A stretch of 64,000 nt of DNA, from NCBI RefSeq assembly GCF_004803475.1, contig NZ_SRKY01000002.1:1-64000 (forward strand), written 5' to 3'. Under the pieces are notes generated by a model, which was not told the origin of the DNA, ran no database searches, and saw only the letters and a program-made list of their open reading frames with translations. The first letter of the stretch is position 1. Each line of letters starts with the position of its first letter. The DNA comes from Aliishimia ponticola (GTDB lineage: Bacteria; Pseudomonadota; Alphaproteobacteria; Rhodobacterales; Rhodobacteraceae). Positions 9,586 to 18,120 of the stretch are shown in pieces. Made by a program: the position numbers and the translations under genes.

Positions 9586-9600
9586 GCGTTGGGCGGCGGA

Positions 9601-10320
9601 TTACATCGCGATCTTGCGTTCCAGACGCTGCTGCACCAGCCCGGCGAGCTGCGCCAATTCTGACCCGGTAGAACCGCCGACCGCGCGTTTCCGCGTCAGT
9701 TGTTCAACCGCCGCCAGCATTGCATCGTCGTCGGCGCTTCGGGCGACACCGGCCAGAAACTGGGCGACGTAGTCCATGGTCTGCTCATCCACGCCCGTAT
9801 CCATGATATCCGCCATGTGGGCCAGATCGTCCTGATAGGCGATGGGGTCTGGAATAATCTCGTCATTCGAGATGCTGCGCGGGCCATTGGGGCGGCGATC
9901 CAACGGCAGCAGGGACAGGATCGTTTCCTGAAACCCGCCAAGGGACGTCACGGGTTTGGCAAGAAAGCCATCCGCACCGGCGCTCATGGCCATCGCTTCG
10001 CCATCGGGATCGCCGGACATGCCCAGGATCACCTCTGTCCGGGGTTGAGAGGCGTTCATCTCGCGGATCAATTCGGCGCCGCTGCCATCCCGCAGGCCGA
10101 TATCGATGATTGCGACCGTGGGCCGGTACACTTGCAGATGTCTATGCGCAGAGCGCAGACAATCCGCGCGGCGTATACGGGCGCCGGATCGCAAGCAAAG
10201 CAGGCGCAACGCCTCAGAGGCGAACCGGCTGTCTTCGACCACCAGAACGGTCAGCCCCAGCAATGGCCGCGCCGCCGTAGGCGGTCGTGTGAACAGGGAA
10301 AGTGTGTCGTTATCATCCAT
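9601..10320 (-). CDS. response regulator with receiver domain
   Basis: A 239-residue protein. Residues 24-145 are a receiver domain: the acidic pair lies in LVVEDS (26-31), the phospho-acceptor Asp73 in IIDIGLRDG, and the conserved Lys in GFLAKPVTS. The remaining 95 residues form a helical tail without a recognisable DNA-binding or enzyme domain; it contains MDTGVDEQTMDYVAQFLAGV and a Lys/Arg-rich end. It may act by protein contact or as an HPt-like partner. No histidine kinase is adjacent, so the cognate sensor is unknown. It is divergent from the mce gene. Confidence 0.85.
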   Translation of the reverse strand: MDDNDTLSLFTRPPTAARPLLGLTVLVVEDSRFASEALRLLCLRSGARIRRADCLRSAHRHLQVYRPTVAIIDIGLRDGSGAELIREMNASQPRTEVILGMSGDPDGEAMAMSAGADGFLAKPVTSLGGFQETILSLLPLDRRPNGPRSISNDEIIPDPIAYQDDLAHMADIMDTGVDEQTMDYVAQFLAGVARSADDDAMLAAVEQLTRKRAVGGSTGSELAQLAGLVQQRLERKIAM

Positions 10321-10466
10321 GGCCGCTACTCCGGCTTTTCATTTACGACTCAAGTTTTAGGTATTGATCGCTAATGCGGCGTTAACGACATCACGTTTCG
10401 GATGACTTGTCTTGCGGATGCAGGCATGGTCAAACCGCCCCAACGTACATTCAGGGAGATTGAGGG

Positions 10467-10871
10467 ATGATTGGACGGCTGAACCACGTAGCGATTGCGG
10501 TGCCGGATCTGGAAGCCGCGGCAGAGCAGTATCGCACCGCTTTGGGCGCGAAGGTTGGCGCGCCGCAGGACGAGCCCGACCATGGCGTGACCGTCGTGTT
10601 CATCGAACTGCCCAACACCAAGATCGAACTGCTCTACCCGCTGGGCGATGACAGCCCGATCAACGGCTTTCTGGAGAAGAACCCATCAGGCGGGATTCAC
10701 CATGTCTGCTATGAGGTGGATGATATCCTCGCAGCGCGCGACCACCTGAAGGCAAGCGGCCTGCGCGTTCTGGGCAATGGCGAGCCGAAGATCGGCGCGC
10801 ATGGCAAGCCTGTGCTGTTCCTGCACCCGAAGGATATGAACGGCACATTGACCGAACTGGAGCAGGTGTAA
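10467..10871 (+). CDS. mce: methylmalonyl-CoA epimerase
   Basis: A 134-residue vicinal-oxygen-chelate protein with two beta-alpha-beta-beta-beta units. Metal ligands are visible as His7 (LNHVAIAV), the His in GIHHVCYEV and the Glu in LTELEQ at the end. It interconverts (2R)- and (2S)-methylmalonyl-CoA in propionyl-CoA catabolism, between propionyl-CoA carboxylase and methylmalonyl-CoA mutase, neither of which lies in this window. The length matches the family. GGGAGATTGAGGG precedes the ATG. The DUF1467 gene follows after 3 bases, so the two are probably one transcript. Confidence 0.93.
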   Translation: MIGRLNHVAIAVPDLEAAAEQYRTALGAKVGAPQDEPDHGVTVVFIELPNTKIELLYPLGDDSPINGFLEKNPSGGIHHVCYEVDDILAARDHLKASGLRVLGNGEPKIGAHGKPVLFLHPKDMNGTLTELEQV

Positions 10872-10874
10872 CTC

Positions 10875-11153
10875 ATGGGACCGACCTCGGCGCTGGTACT
10901 GTTCGCGGTGATCTGGTTCATGACCTTTCTGATCGTGATCCCGTTCCGCATCGAAACACAGGGCGACCGCGGCGACGTGGTGCCCGGCACGCATGCGGGC
11001 TCCCCCGAGGTGCATAACCTCAAGCGCAAGGCTTGGATCACCACGGGGATTTCCGTGGTGCTCTGGCTGATTATCGCGGGAATTATCCTGTCCGGCTGGA
11101 TCACCATCGAAGATCTCGATTGGTTCAACCGCATGGGGCCGCCCGAAAGCTAA
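10875..11153 (+). CDS. DUF1467 family membrane protein
   Basis: A 92-residue protein with two predicted membrane helices (about 5-23 and 55-76) separated by a polar loop containing PFRIETQGDRGDVVPGTHAGSP, the conserved DUF1467 block. The family is common in alphaproteobacteria and its function is unknown. It starts 3 bases after mce and probably shares its transcript, an arrangement I recall from other alphaproteobacteria. Its stop overlaps the stop of the convergent EI24 gene by 4 bases. Confidence 0.88.
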   Translation: MGPTSALVLFAVIWFMTFLIVIPFRIETQGDRGDVVPGTHAGSPEVHNLKRKAWITTGISVVLWLIIAGIILSGWITIEDLDWFNRMGPPES

Positions 11154-11848
11154 CGCCGCGCCGTTCCCGAAAGCATGTGGAACAGATGCGTGAACGTCGC
11201 CGCCCCGATGATCGGGACAAGCAGGTTCACCAGCGGAATCGAAAGCGGTATCGCCATCAGCGTTCCGGCTATCCAGATCGTCGTCCCGTGGGCGCGCCAA
11301 AGCTGCTTGGCGTTGTCCCGGCCGACGCGGCGCATTGCCGCCAGCGTGAAATATTCCCGTCCCAGCAAGAAGCCATTGAGCGCCCAGAAGATAAAGACCG
11401 AGGCGAAGGGCAGCAGCGCATAGACGATCAGCGCCGCGATATTGGCGACGATCAGCAGCCCCAGAAAGCTTAGCGTATCGCGCAGCCCGTCGAGGAATGT
11501 TACCTCTGTTGCCGGGGGCAGGTGCGGGTAGTGGATGTCTTCGACCGCATCGGCCACCCGGTCGAGAAACATCGACGTGATGGCAGAGGCGACCGGCACC
11601 ATCAAGAAGACCGACAGAACCATCATCAGCAGCGCCGATCCCCAACCCGCGAGATTGTCGAGCCAGCGCACTTCTCCGATCCATGGCAGTTTCGCGTCGT
11701 CCCCGACCAGCCAATCCGCCAGCCAGACAAAGCCCATGGTCGCCCCGATCAACAGCACGATTGTCAAACCAATCCCCAGCAGCAGGACGCGGCGAAAGCG
11801 TGGGTCCGTCATTTGGCCCAGAGCTTTGAAAAAGGCGGTCAGTATCAT
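11150..11848 (-). CDS. EI24/CysZ-like membrane protein
   Basis: A 232-residue integral membrane protein with four or more hydrophobic segments (about 23-45, 68-95, 130-160, 180-215) and the EI24-family feature DRVADAVEDIHYPHLPP followed by a long amphipathic helix and NGFLLGREYFTLAAMRR. The family includes CysZ sulfate transporters, but the roseobacter members are uncharacterised and no cysteine-synthesis genes are adjacent. Its ATG overlaps the stop of the nitroreductase gene (ATGA), so the two are translationally coupled. Confidence 0.85.
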   Translation of the reverse strand: MILTAFFKALGQMTDPRFRRVLLLGIGLTIVLLIGATMGFVWLADWLVGDDAKLPWIGEVRWLDNLAGWGSALLMMVLSVFLMVPVASAITSMFLDRVADAVEDIHYPHLPPATEVTFLDGLRDTLSFLGLLIVANIAALIVYALLPFASVFIFWALNGFLLGREYFTLAAMRRVGRDNAKQLWRAHGTTIWIAGTLMAIPLSIPLVNLLVPIIGAATFTHLFHMLSGTARR

Positions 11849-12423
11849 TCGTCGACCCAGGTGGTGATCGCGTCAAGATCCGGGCGCGGCCGCTCTGGCG
11901 GGGCTGAGGTTTCGGTGCCCAGATAAATCATCCCCGCGATGCGTTCGTGACGTTCCAGGCCCAGCCCCTCGCGCATGAAGCCGCGATCATGCGCCATCCA
12001 ACCTGTCAGCCAGTTCGCGCCCCAGCCCGCTGCAAGGGCGGCGTTGACCAAGGCAAGGCAGACAGCCCCGGCGGTGTAAGTCTGTTCCAGATCGGGAATT
12101 GTGTCGTGTTCCTTCTGGCTTTCCACGACGACCACGCAAAGCTGGCCTTGCTCCAACTGGCTTCTGCCCTTCGCGATGCGGTCCGGGGCCATCCCGATCG
12201 CCGCGCCGCGCCGGGTTGCGATCTCTGCCAGACGCGCCAGCGCCTTGGGTTCCAGCACGATAAAGCGGAAGGGCTCCAGCTTGCCATGATCGGGGGTCCG
12301 TGCCGCAGCGGTCAGCAGCGTGCGCAGCGTGTCGCGGTCTGGCGCGGGTGCGGTCAGGGTCTTGGCCGGGCGCGACCGGCGCGTCAGCAGAAATTCGAGT
12401 GCGGCAGGGTTCTTTTCGGGCAT
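11845..12423 (-). CDS. nitroreductase family protein (YdjA-like)
   Basis: A 192-residue FMN-binding nitroreductase fold. FLLTRRSRPAKTL (12-24) is the typical N-terminal FMN-phosphate-contacting block, followed by AARTPDHGKLEPFRF, and GWGANWLTGW is near the C-terminal flavin loop. The length fits the short YdjA branch. It is a likely NAD(P)H-dependent oxidoreductase; the physiological substrate is unknown. The start is ATG 12423; an upstream in-frame start exists but adds residues not seen in the family. It is the first gene of a two-gene unit with the EI24 gene and is divergent from the YrbL-like gene. Confidence 0.9.
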   Translation of the reverse strand: MPEKNPAALEFLLTRRSRPAKTLTAPAPDRDTLRTLLTAAARTPDHGKLEPFRFIVLEPKALARLAEIATRRGAAIGMAPDRIAKGRSQLEQGQLCVVVVESQKEHDTIPDLEQTYTAGAVCLALVNAALAAGWGANWLTGWMAHDRGFMREGLGLERHERIAGMIYLGTETSAPPERPRPDLDAITTWVDE

Positions 12424-12597
12424 GTTAAACTCATTTACATATTGCTTTGTATGTCGGTTTGATCGCACCGGTTGTCAAGGGCAGGGCGCGCCGTCGGCAG
12501 ATCGCTTCCGCATGGGGGCGAGGAATTGACGATTGGCAGTTCCGGCATGTATACCAGCCGAATTTTCCGCGCAGCACAAATCCGAAAGGGAGACCAC

Positions 12598-13275
12598 GTG
12601 ATACCCAAGACAGCCCAACTCTCCGATTTGAGCGCAGAGTCGCTTGAACTGGTTGCAGAAGGTGGGGAGCGGTATGTCTATAAATCACGCGACTTTCCAG
12701 AGTTCCTGTTCAAGAAGCAAAAGCGGGTCGATGAAAGAAGGCTGAAGAAGCGCGATCTGAAAAGCTTTTTGCTGCGCGTCCTTCCCAGTTACAGAACACA
12801 TATCGTGCGCAAGGAATACCGTGCCTATGTCTCTGCGGTTCTGCGCCAACAGGCCACATGGCCGGATTTTCCGACGACGATGCTGCATGGCTTCACGTTT
12901 CTGGATGGAGAACCCATCCAGGTCGTCGAGAATGTAACACTAGAGGGCCGGGATATCGGTCCGAGCCTGCGCGAGTTGCTGGCTGACGATCTGTTCGACG
13001 CAGCGGCGCTGGACGCGCTGAACGTGTTCGGCATGGCATTGCTGCGCAGCGACATCCCGACCAATGATGTGAACGCATCCAATATCGTCCTGGGGTCGAA
13101 CAGGGACGGGACACGCAGGTTCATTTTGGTGGACGGCTTCGGCGATATCCATTTGGTGCCATTTCGGACGTATTCGTCCTTCGTCCGGAAAAGGCATCTT
13201 GTCCGCTTGTTCTCAAAGCTGGGCAAGAACCGTCTGGCGTTCGATCCCAAGACCTTCGCGTTCAGCCTGCGCTGA
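12598..13275 (+). CDS. YrbL-like (PhoP-network) kinase-fold protein
   Basis: A 225-residue protein resembling the YrbL family, which has a reduced protein-kinase-like fold. GGERYVYKSRDF gives a strand-turn-strand with a Lys; DIPTNDVNASNIVLG resembles the kinase catalytic loop (Asp...Asn), and FILVDGFGD resembles the metal-binding DFG-like segment. The N-terminal half is Lys/Arg-rich. Start choice: GTG 12598 has AAAGGGAGA six bases upstream, while in-frame ATG 12547 has no ribosome site. In Enterobacteria yrbL is under PhoP control; here no regulator is adjacent. Enzyme activity is unproven, and lipid-A or sugar phosphorylation would be guesses. Confidence 0.75.
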   Translation: MIPKTAQLSDLSAESLELVAEGGERYVYKSRDFPEFLFKKQKRVDERRLKKRDLKSFLLRVLPSYRTHIVRKEYRAYVSAVLRQQATWPDFPTTMLHGFTFLDGEPIQVVENVTLEGRDIGPSLRELLADDLFDAAALDALNVFGMALLRSDIPTNDVNASNIVLGSNRDGTRRFILVDGFGDIHLVPFRTYSSFVRKRHLVRLFSKLGKNRLAFDPKTFAFSLR

Positions 13276-13335
13276 CCCGGAATTCCCGCGCTGGTCCTGT
13301 GGTCGCCTTGGCGGGCCGGGGCCGTTCCGTTGGCT

Positions 13336-14448
13336 CTATAGCCCCAGTTCTTCTGCCATCCTGTCGATCTCCGACCTGAGAAACGCGTCCATTGGCGGGG
13401 CGGGTTGGCGGCGGGCGAAGCCTGCCTCGAACGGATCGGGCGCGGTGATCTTGCTGCCGGACAGTGCCTCTAGCGTGGCGTGGCCGCAGAAGGGCACATA
13501 CACCTCGGAATAGCCGCCTTCGTGCACCAGTACGAGCTTGCCGTCGCATAGCTTTTCGGCAAGCGTTTTGATCCGCGTGGTCATCTGGCGGAACGTGTCT
13601 GCGGTGGCCAGCATCGTCGACAGGGGGTCGATCACGCTGGCATCAAAGCCGCAGGCGACCACGATCAGGTCCGGTTTGAAGGCGGTGATCGCGGGGATCA
13701 CCACATTGTCCATCGCATGCAGATAGGCGGTATGCCCGCTGCCTGCATGCATGGGCAGGTTGATGTTGTAGCCAGCGCCCCCGCCGCGCCCACGGTCGGC
13801 GATATCGCCGGTGTCGAGAGGGTAGTTGCCATCCTGATGCAGGGAAATCGTCAGCGTATCGTCGCGGTCGTAATAGATCGCCTCGGTGCCGTTGCCGTGA
13901 TGAACGTCCCAGTCCAGAACCGCGACTTTCAGTCCGGGCCGCGTCGCGCGGGCGGCTTCCAGCGCGATGGCGATATTGGCAAACAGGCAGAACCCGTTCG
14001 GGAAATCCGGCAGGCAGTGATGCCCCGGTGGGCGCGATAGGGCGTAAGCATTGGTGAGCGTGCCCTCCAGCACCTTGGCAACGGCGGCCTTGGCAAGCCC
14101 GGCAGACAGGGCGGCGATCTCGTACCCGCCCTTGGCGAAGGGCGTGCGCGCGCCAAGCTCTCCTCCGCCCGCATCGGACAGGGCCTTGAACTGCGACAAG
14201 TAATCTTGTGGGTGGATGCGGGCCAGATCGGCCTCAAGCGCCATCGGTGCGGTCTGAACCGCCAGATCTGCGGTGATGCCGGTAACATCCATCAGGTTCT
14301 TGAGGCGGCGCTTTGTTTCCGGGCTTTCGGGCAGTCCACCGGCGGCGAGCGGTTGCACCAGATCGCCCACCGGCAAGGTGAATGCGTAATTGCCGCCACC
14401 ATGCCAGAAGGTGCGTTCGTCCCAGAAGAATCCTGTCGTCATTGCCAT
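13336..14448 (-). CDS. class II histone deacetylase-like amidohydrolase
   Basis: A 370-residue zinc-dependent arginase/deacetylase fold. SRPPGHHC (138-145) carries the catalytic His pair, LDWDVHHGNGT (178-188) carries zinc ligands, and a later VACGFDAS supplies the third ligand Asp. In bacteria these enzymes deacetylate small molecules such as acetylpolyamines or modify acetoin-related proteins; the true substrate is not visible. It follows trpS on the same strand after 136 bases, so it may have its own promoter there, in a stretch with a repeated GCGC-TTA-GCGC motif. The length is typical of class II members. Confidence 0.9.
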   Translation of the reverse strand: MAMTTGFFWDERTFWHGGGNYAFTLPVGDLVQPLAAGGLPESPETKRRLKNLMDVTGITADLAVQTAPMALEADLARIHPQDYLSQFKALSDAGGGELGARTPFAKGGYEIAALSAGLAKAAVAKVLEGTLTNAYALSRPPGHHCLPDFPNGFCLFANIAIALEAARATRPGLKVAVLDWDVHHGNGTEAIYYDRDDTLTISLHQDGNYPLDTGDIADRGRGGGAGYNINLPMHAGSGHTAYLHAMDNVVIPAITAFKPDLIVVACGFDASVIDPLSTMLATADTFRQMTTRIKTLAEKLCDGKLVLVHEGGYSEVYVPFCGHATLEALSGSKITAPDPFEAGFARRQPAPPMDAFLRSEIDRMAEELGL

Positions 14449-14552
14449 GTCTCCGCGTCTTTGAACGGGACCGTGGCGCAGGCCGCGGGGAATGTCGATA
14501 AACTTCCCGCAGCGCGCACAGGCGCGGGCGGCGCTGTGGTGATTTACCGGGC

Positions 14553-14593
14553 GCGCTTAGCGCACAATCTTTTATAAACTGCGCTTAGCGCAC
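14553..14593 (-). repeat. two copies of a 13-bp motif at the end of trpS
   Basis: GCGCTTAGCGCAC occurs at 14553-14565 and again at 14581-14593, 28 bp apart start to start, with an AT-rich spacer containing TTTTATAAAC. The second copy includes the trpS stop codon. Each copy is an imperfect dyad (GCGC-TTA-GCGC). It lies between trpS and the downstream deacetylase gene and could be a binding site or a small local duplication; its role is unknown. Confidence 0.55.
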
Positions 14594-15613
14594 CATGCCG
14601 ATGATTTCATAGGTGCGGGCAAGGATCGGCGCAGTGATCGCGCGCGCCTGTTCGGCACCATGGGCCAGAATGCGGTCGATCTCTGCCGTGTCGTCCATCA
14701 GCCGCGCCATTTCCGACGAAATCGGGGCGAGCTTTTCGACCGCGAGTTCCGCCAGCGCCGGTTTGAACTGCCCGAACTGCGCCCCACCGTGATCGGCCAG
14801 AACCTGATCCACGCTCATATCGGCAAGCCCGGCATAGATATTGACGAGGTTGCGCGCCTCGGGGCGGTCTTCCAGCCCCTTTGCTTCGGAAGGCAGCGCG
14901 TCCGGATCCGTCTTGGCCTTGCGGATTTTCTTGGCGATCGCATCCGCGTCGTCGGTCATGTTGATCCGGCTCGCATCCGAGGGGTCGGATTTCGACATCT
15001 TCTTGGACCCGTCCCGCAGGCTCATGACGCGGGTGGCCGCGCCTTCGATGACCGGTTCTGTTATCGGGAAGAACTCGACGCCGTAGTCGTGGTTGAACTT
15101 CGCGGCGATGTCGCGGGTCAGCTCAAGGTGCTGTTTCTGGTCCTCGCCCACCGGGACGTGCGTCGCGTGGTAGATCAGGATATCCGCTGCCATCAACGCG
15201 GGATAGGCGAACAGCCCCAGCGACGCGGCTTCGGCGTTCTTGCCGGACTTGTCTTTCCACTGGGTCATGCGGCTCATCCAGCCCATCCGCGCCACACAGT
15301 TGAAAATCCATGCCAGTTGTGCATGTTCCGGCACTTGGCTTTGGTTGATCAGGATGGATTTCGCCGGATCGATGCCCGAGGCAATGAAGCCCGCCGCAAG
15401 TTCGCGGGTGTTGTGCGAAAGCTCGCTTGGATCCAGCAGGCGCGCGGTGATCGCGTGCAGATCAACCATGCAGTAGACCGTTTCGAACCCGCCTTCATCC
15501 TGCATCCCCACGAAACGCTTGATCGCGCCAAGGTAATTGCCCAGCGTCAAACCGCCGGATGGCTGGATACCGGAGAAAACTCGGGGGGCGAACTGGCTGT
15601 CTGACATCTGCAT
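14585..15613 (-). CDS. trpS: tryptophan--tRNA ligase
   Basis: A 342-residue class I synthetase. [21 protein letters not shown] holds the HIGH-equivalent motif (TLGNYLG), [15 protein letters not shown] is the tryptophan-site helix, and [11 protein letters not shown] is the KMSKS loop. It charges tRNA-Trp using ATP. Length is normal. Starts are possible at GTG 15616, ATG 15613 and ATG 15607; the middle one is taken, without a strong ribosome site to decide. It is divergent from the rhomboid-like gene, with 68 bases between them. Confidence 0.98.
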   Translation of the reverse strand: MQMSDSQFAPRVFSGIQPSGGLTLGNYLGAIKRFVGMQDEGGFETVYCMVDLHAITARLLDPSELSHNTRELAAGFIASGIDPAKSILINQSQVPEHAQLAWIFNCVARMGWMSRMTQWKDKSGKNAEAASLGLFAYPALMAADILIYHATHVPVGEDQKQHLELTRDIAAKFNHDYGVEFFPITEPVIEGAATRVMSLRDGSKKMSKSDPSDASRINMTDDADAIAKKIRKAKTDPDALPSEAKGLEDRPEARNLVNIYAGLADMSVDQVLADHGGAQFGQFKPALAELAVEKLAPISSEMARLMDDTAEIDRILAHGAEQARAITAPILARTYEIIGMVR

Positions 15614-15681
15614 CACTCTGGTGAATTGGGCCGGGTTCGGTTACTCCCCGCCGGGGCAAGCGTCAAGCAGGAGACACCTAA

Positions 15682-16377
15682 ATGGATGACGGCAAGACAG
15701 GCTATGACCCAAACCCGGTGAACCCTTTGCCGCCGGTTGTGCTGGTGATGTTCCTCGCGCTTTTCGGGGTCGAAGCGGTGCTTGCCGCAGGCGAGGCCGG
15801 CTGGGTCGGTGGCCCGCAAGCTGTGGGCTGGCGGCTTGCATTGATCGAACAGTTCGGCTTTTCGCCCCAGCATTTCGACTGGATGATCGAGAACCGGCAA
15901 TATCCCGGTGACATCCTGCTACGCTTCGTGACTTACCCGTTCCTGCATCTGGGCTTTCTTCATATGGCCATCGCATCGGTGATCTTTCTGGCGATGGGAA
16001 AGCTGGTGGGCGAAGTGATCAGTCATTTCGCTGTGCCCGCGATCTTTTTCGCGGCGAGCATCCTTGGCGCGTTGGTCTATGGCGGGCTGCTGGATGAACA
16101 GGTCTGGCTGGTCGGGGCTTATCCCGGCGCCTACGGGCTTATTGGCGGCTTCACCTTCATCTTGTGGACACGCGCCCGCGCGACCGGGGCGAACCAGATG
16201 CAGGCGTTCTCGCTGATCGCCATGCTGATGGGCATACAGTTGGTCTTTGGCGCGCTTTTCGGGGCGGACCGCACCTGGGTCGCGGAGCTCACAGGGTTCA
16301 TCGCCGGGTTCGCGATGTGCTTTGTGCTTGTTCCGGGGGCGCGGGCGGCGTTGCTGGCGCGGATGCGCCAACGCTAA
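15682..16377 (+). CDS. rhomboid-fold membrane protein lacking the catalytic dyad
   Basis: A 231-residue six-helix membrane protein with clear rhomboid layout: the TM2 block FLHLGFLHMAIASV (87-100) with the His-x4-His pair, then TM4 and TM6. The TM4 active-site motif, normally GxSGAxxGLxG, reads GAYPGAYGLIG (145-155), so Tyr147 stands at the nucleophile position. The TM6 motif, normally AHxxGxxxG, reads AELTGFIAG (201-209), so Glu202 replaces the catalytic His. The oxyanion Asn in TM2 is Ala98. It therefore cannot use the rhomboid mechanism and is probably a pseudoprotease that binds membrane helices. The start is ATG 15682, preceded by GGAG. It stands alone between trpS and murJ. Confidence 0.85.
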   Translation: MDDGKTGYDPNPVNPLPPVVLVMFLALFGVEAVLAAGEAGWVGGPQAVGWRLALIEQFGFSPQHFDWMIENRQYPGDILLRFVTYPFLHLGFLHMAIASVIFLAMGKLVGEVISHFAVPAIFFAASILGALVYGGLLDEQVWLVGAYPGAYGLIGGFTFILWTRARATGANQMQAFSLIAMLMGIQLVFGALFGADRTWVAELTGFIAGFAMCFVLVPGARAALLARMRQR

Positions 16378-16399
16378 CCTGTCTTGCCGGGGGTTTGGC

Positions 16400-17953
16400 T
16401 CAACGGCCCCGCAGGTTGGCTTTGAATTCCGCAAGGCGGAACGCCCCCATGGCTTGACCGAAAAGCCCGTAGCTTACCAAGCCGATCAGAACCAGTGCGA
16501 GCAGCCCGAGATAGCGCCAATAAGCCATGCCCAGCACAGGCCCCAAAAGAGCGTTCGCGATCCACAACACCACGCCCATCGCCAGCGACGCCGCGACGAT
16601 GCGCCAGATACGGCTGCGGAACCGCGCGTCGAACTGTGCGACATCCCCCATGGGGCGCGCGCCGCGTCGCAACAGCCACACCATGGCCCACCCGGCGGCA
16701 GAGGTCGCAATCGCCGGTCCGATCCAGCCCATGACAGGCCCAAGCGCAAAGGCGAGACCTATCGCCAGCACCGCGTTGATCACCATCGCGACGACCGCAT
16801 AATGGAACGGGCGGCGGGTATCCTCGCGCGCGAAGTAAAGCGGTTGCAGGATCTTTTGCAGCACAAATGCAGGTAGCCCAAGACCATAGATCGCCACGGC
16901 CACGGCAATCGCGGCGCTGTCATCAGCGGTTGTCGCGCCACGTTCGAACAGGACGGAAACAAGCGGTAGCGGGATTACCACAAGCGCCACGGCCGATGGG
17001 ATCGTCAGCGCAAGGGATGCTTCGCCCGCACGGCTGAGCGCGTGGCGCGCGCCCGCATCATCTTGTGCCTTCAAGCGACGCGACAGGTCGGGCAGCAGCA
17101 CGATGCCAATGGCAATGCCAACGACGCCAAGTGGCAGTTGATAAAGCCGGTCCGCGGCGTAAAGCCAGCCCACGGCCCGGTCGAAAAAGCTCGCGACCTG
17201 TTGCCCGACCAGAAGGTTCACCTGCACCACGCCACCGGCCAACGCAGCCGGGATGGCAATGATGACAAGCCGTTTGAGATCCGGCGTCATCTGCGGCACC
17301 CGCAAACGCAGCCGGAAACCAGCCCGCGCGGCGGCATGCCAGACCAGCGCCATCTGCGCGACACCGGCAAAGGGGATTGCCCAGATCAGCGCGCGGGCCA
17401 CATCCGCGCCCAGCCCTGCGGCGACCGTCATCGCGGTGACCAGAATGACATTCAGCAGCACGGGCGCAGCGGCGGCGGCCGCGAAACGCCCGGTCGCGTT
17501 CAACACGCCCGATAGCAGCGCGGCGAGCGAGATGAACAGGATATAGGGGAACGCGATACGCCCGAATTCGACCGAAAGGCCGAACTGCTCTTGCCCCTTG
17601 AAGCCAGAGGCCAGCGCGAGGATCAGCCAAGGCATCGCGGCCATGGCGATCAGCGTCAGTACAATAAGAACCGTCGCCAGCCCGGAAAAAGCATCCTCGG
17701 CAAAGCGGCGGGCGTCTTCGTCCCCTTCCAGCTTTTTGGAGAAAAGCGGCACGAAGGCCATGTTGAACGCGCCTTCCGCAAAGAAGCGGCGAAACATGTT
17801 GGGCAGGCGAAAGGCGACGACATAGGCCTCGTACAAGGGGCCTGTGCCCAAGAAGGCAAGGATCATCGCGTCACGCACGAAGCCAAGTATGCGGCTGGCC
17901 AATGTCCAGACGCCGACTGTGAAAAAGCCCGATAAGAGCCGGATAGGTTTCAT
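16400..17953 (-). CDS. murJ: lipid II flippase MurJ
   Basis: A 517-residue MOP-superfamily membrane protein with about 14 helices. The N-terminal block GVWTLASRILGFVRDAMILAFLG and the motif FRLPNMFRRFFAEGAFNMAFVP are diagnostic of MurJ/MviN. It flips lipid-linked peptidoglycan precursor to the periplasmic side. The start is ATG 17953; the frame is open for 29 more codons, but these residues are charged and atypical. It is convergent with the rhomboid-like gene (22 bases apart). Confidence 0.97.
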   Translation of the reverse strand: MKPIRLLSGFFTVGVWTLASRILGFVRDAMILAFLGTGPLYEAYVVAFRLPNMFRRFFAEGAFNMAFVPLFSKKLEGDEDARRFAEDAFSGLATVLIVLTLIAMAAMPWLILALASGFKGQEQFGLSVEFGRIAFPYILFISLAALLSGVLNATGRFAAAAAAPVLLNVILVTAMTVAAGLGADVARALIWAIPFAGVAQMALVWHAAARAGFRLRLRVPQMTPDLKRLVIIAIPAALAGGVVQVNLLVGQQVASFFDRAVGWLYAADRLYQLPLGVVGIAIGIVLLPDLSRRLKAQDDAGARHALSRAGEASLALTIPSAVALVVIPLPLVSVLFERGATTADDSAAIAVAVAIYGLGLPAFVLQKILQPLYFAREDTRRPFHYAVVAMVINAVLAIGLAFALGPVMGWIGPAIATSAAGWAMVWLLRRGARPMGDVAQFDARFRSRIWRIVAASLAMGVVLWIANALLGPVLGMAYWRYLGLLALVLIGLVSYGLFGQAMGAFRLAEFKANLRGR

Positions 17954-18120
17954 GTTCTTGTCCCGGCGGTCTGCCCTGCGCCTAGTTACCTGCTTCTGCG
18001 CAAAGCGGAAAGAGGCGCGCGCCATCAGAAAATAGATCAAATGCAGAACAAAAGTGGAAAATTAAGTGTCCGCAGGTAGGAAGGGATCGTGAATTGTAGA
18101 CAGCCAGAAGGGTTGCCAAG

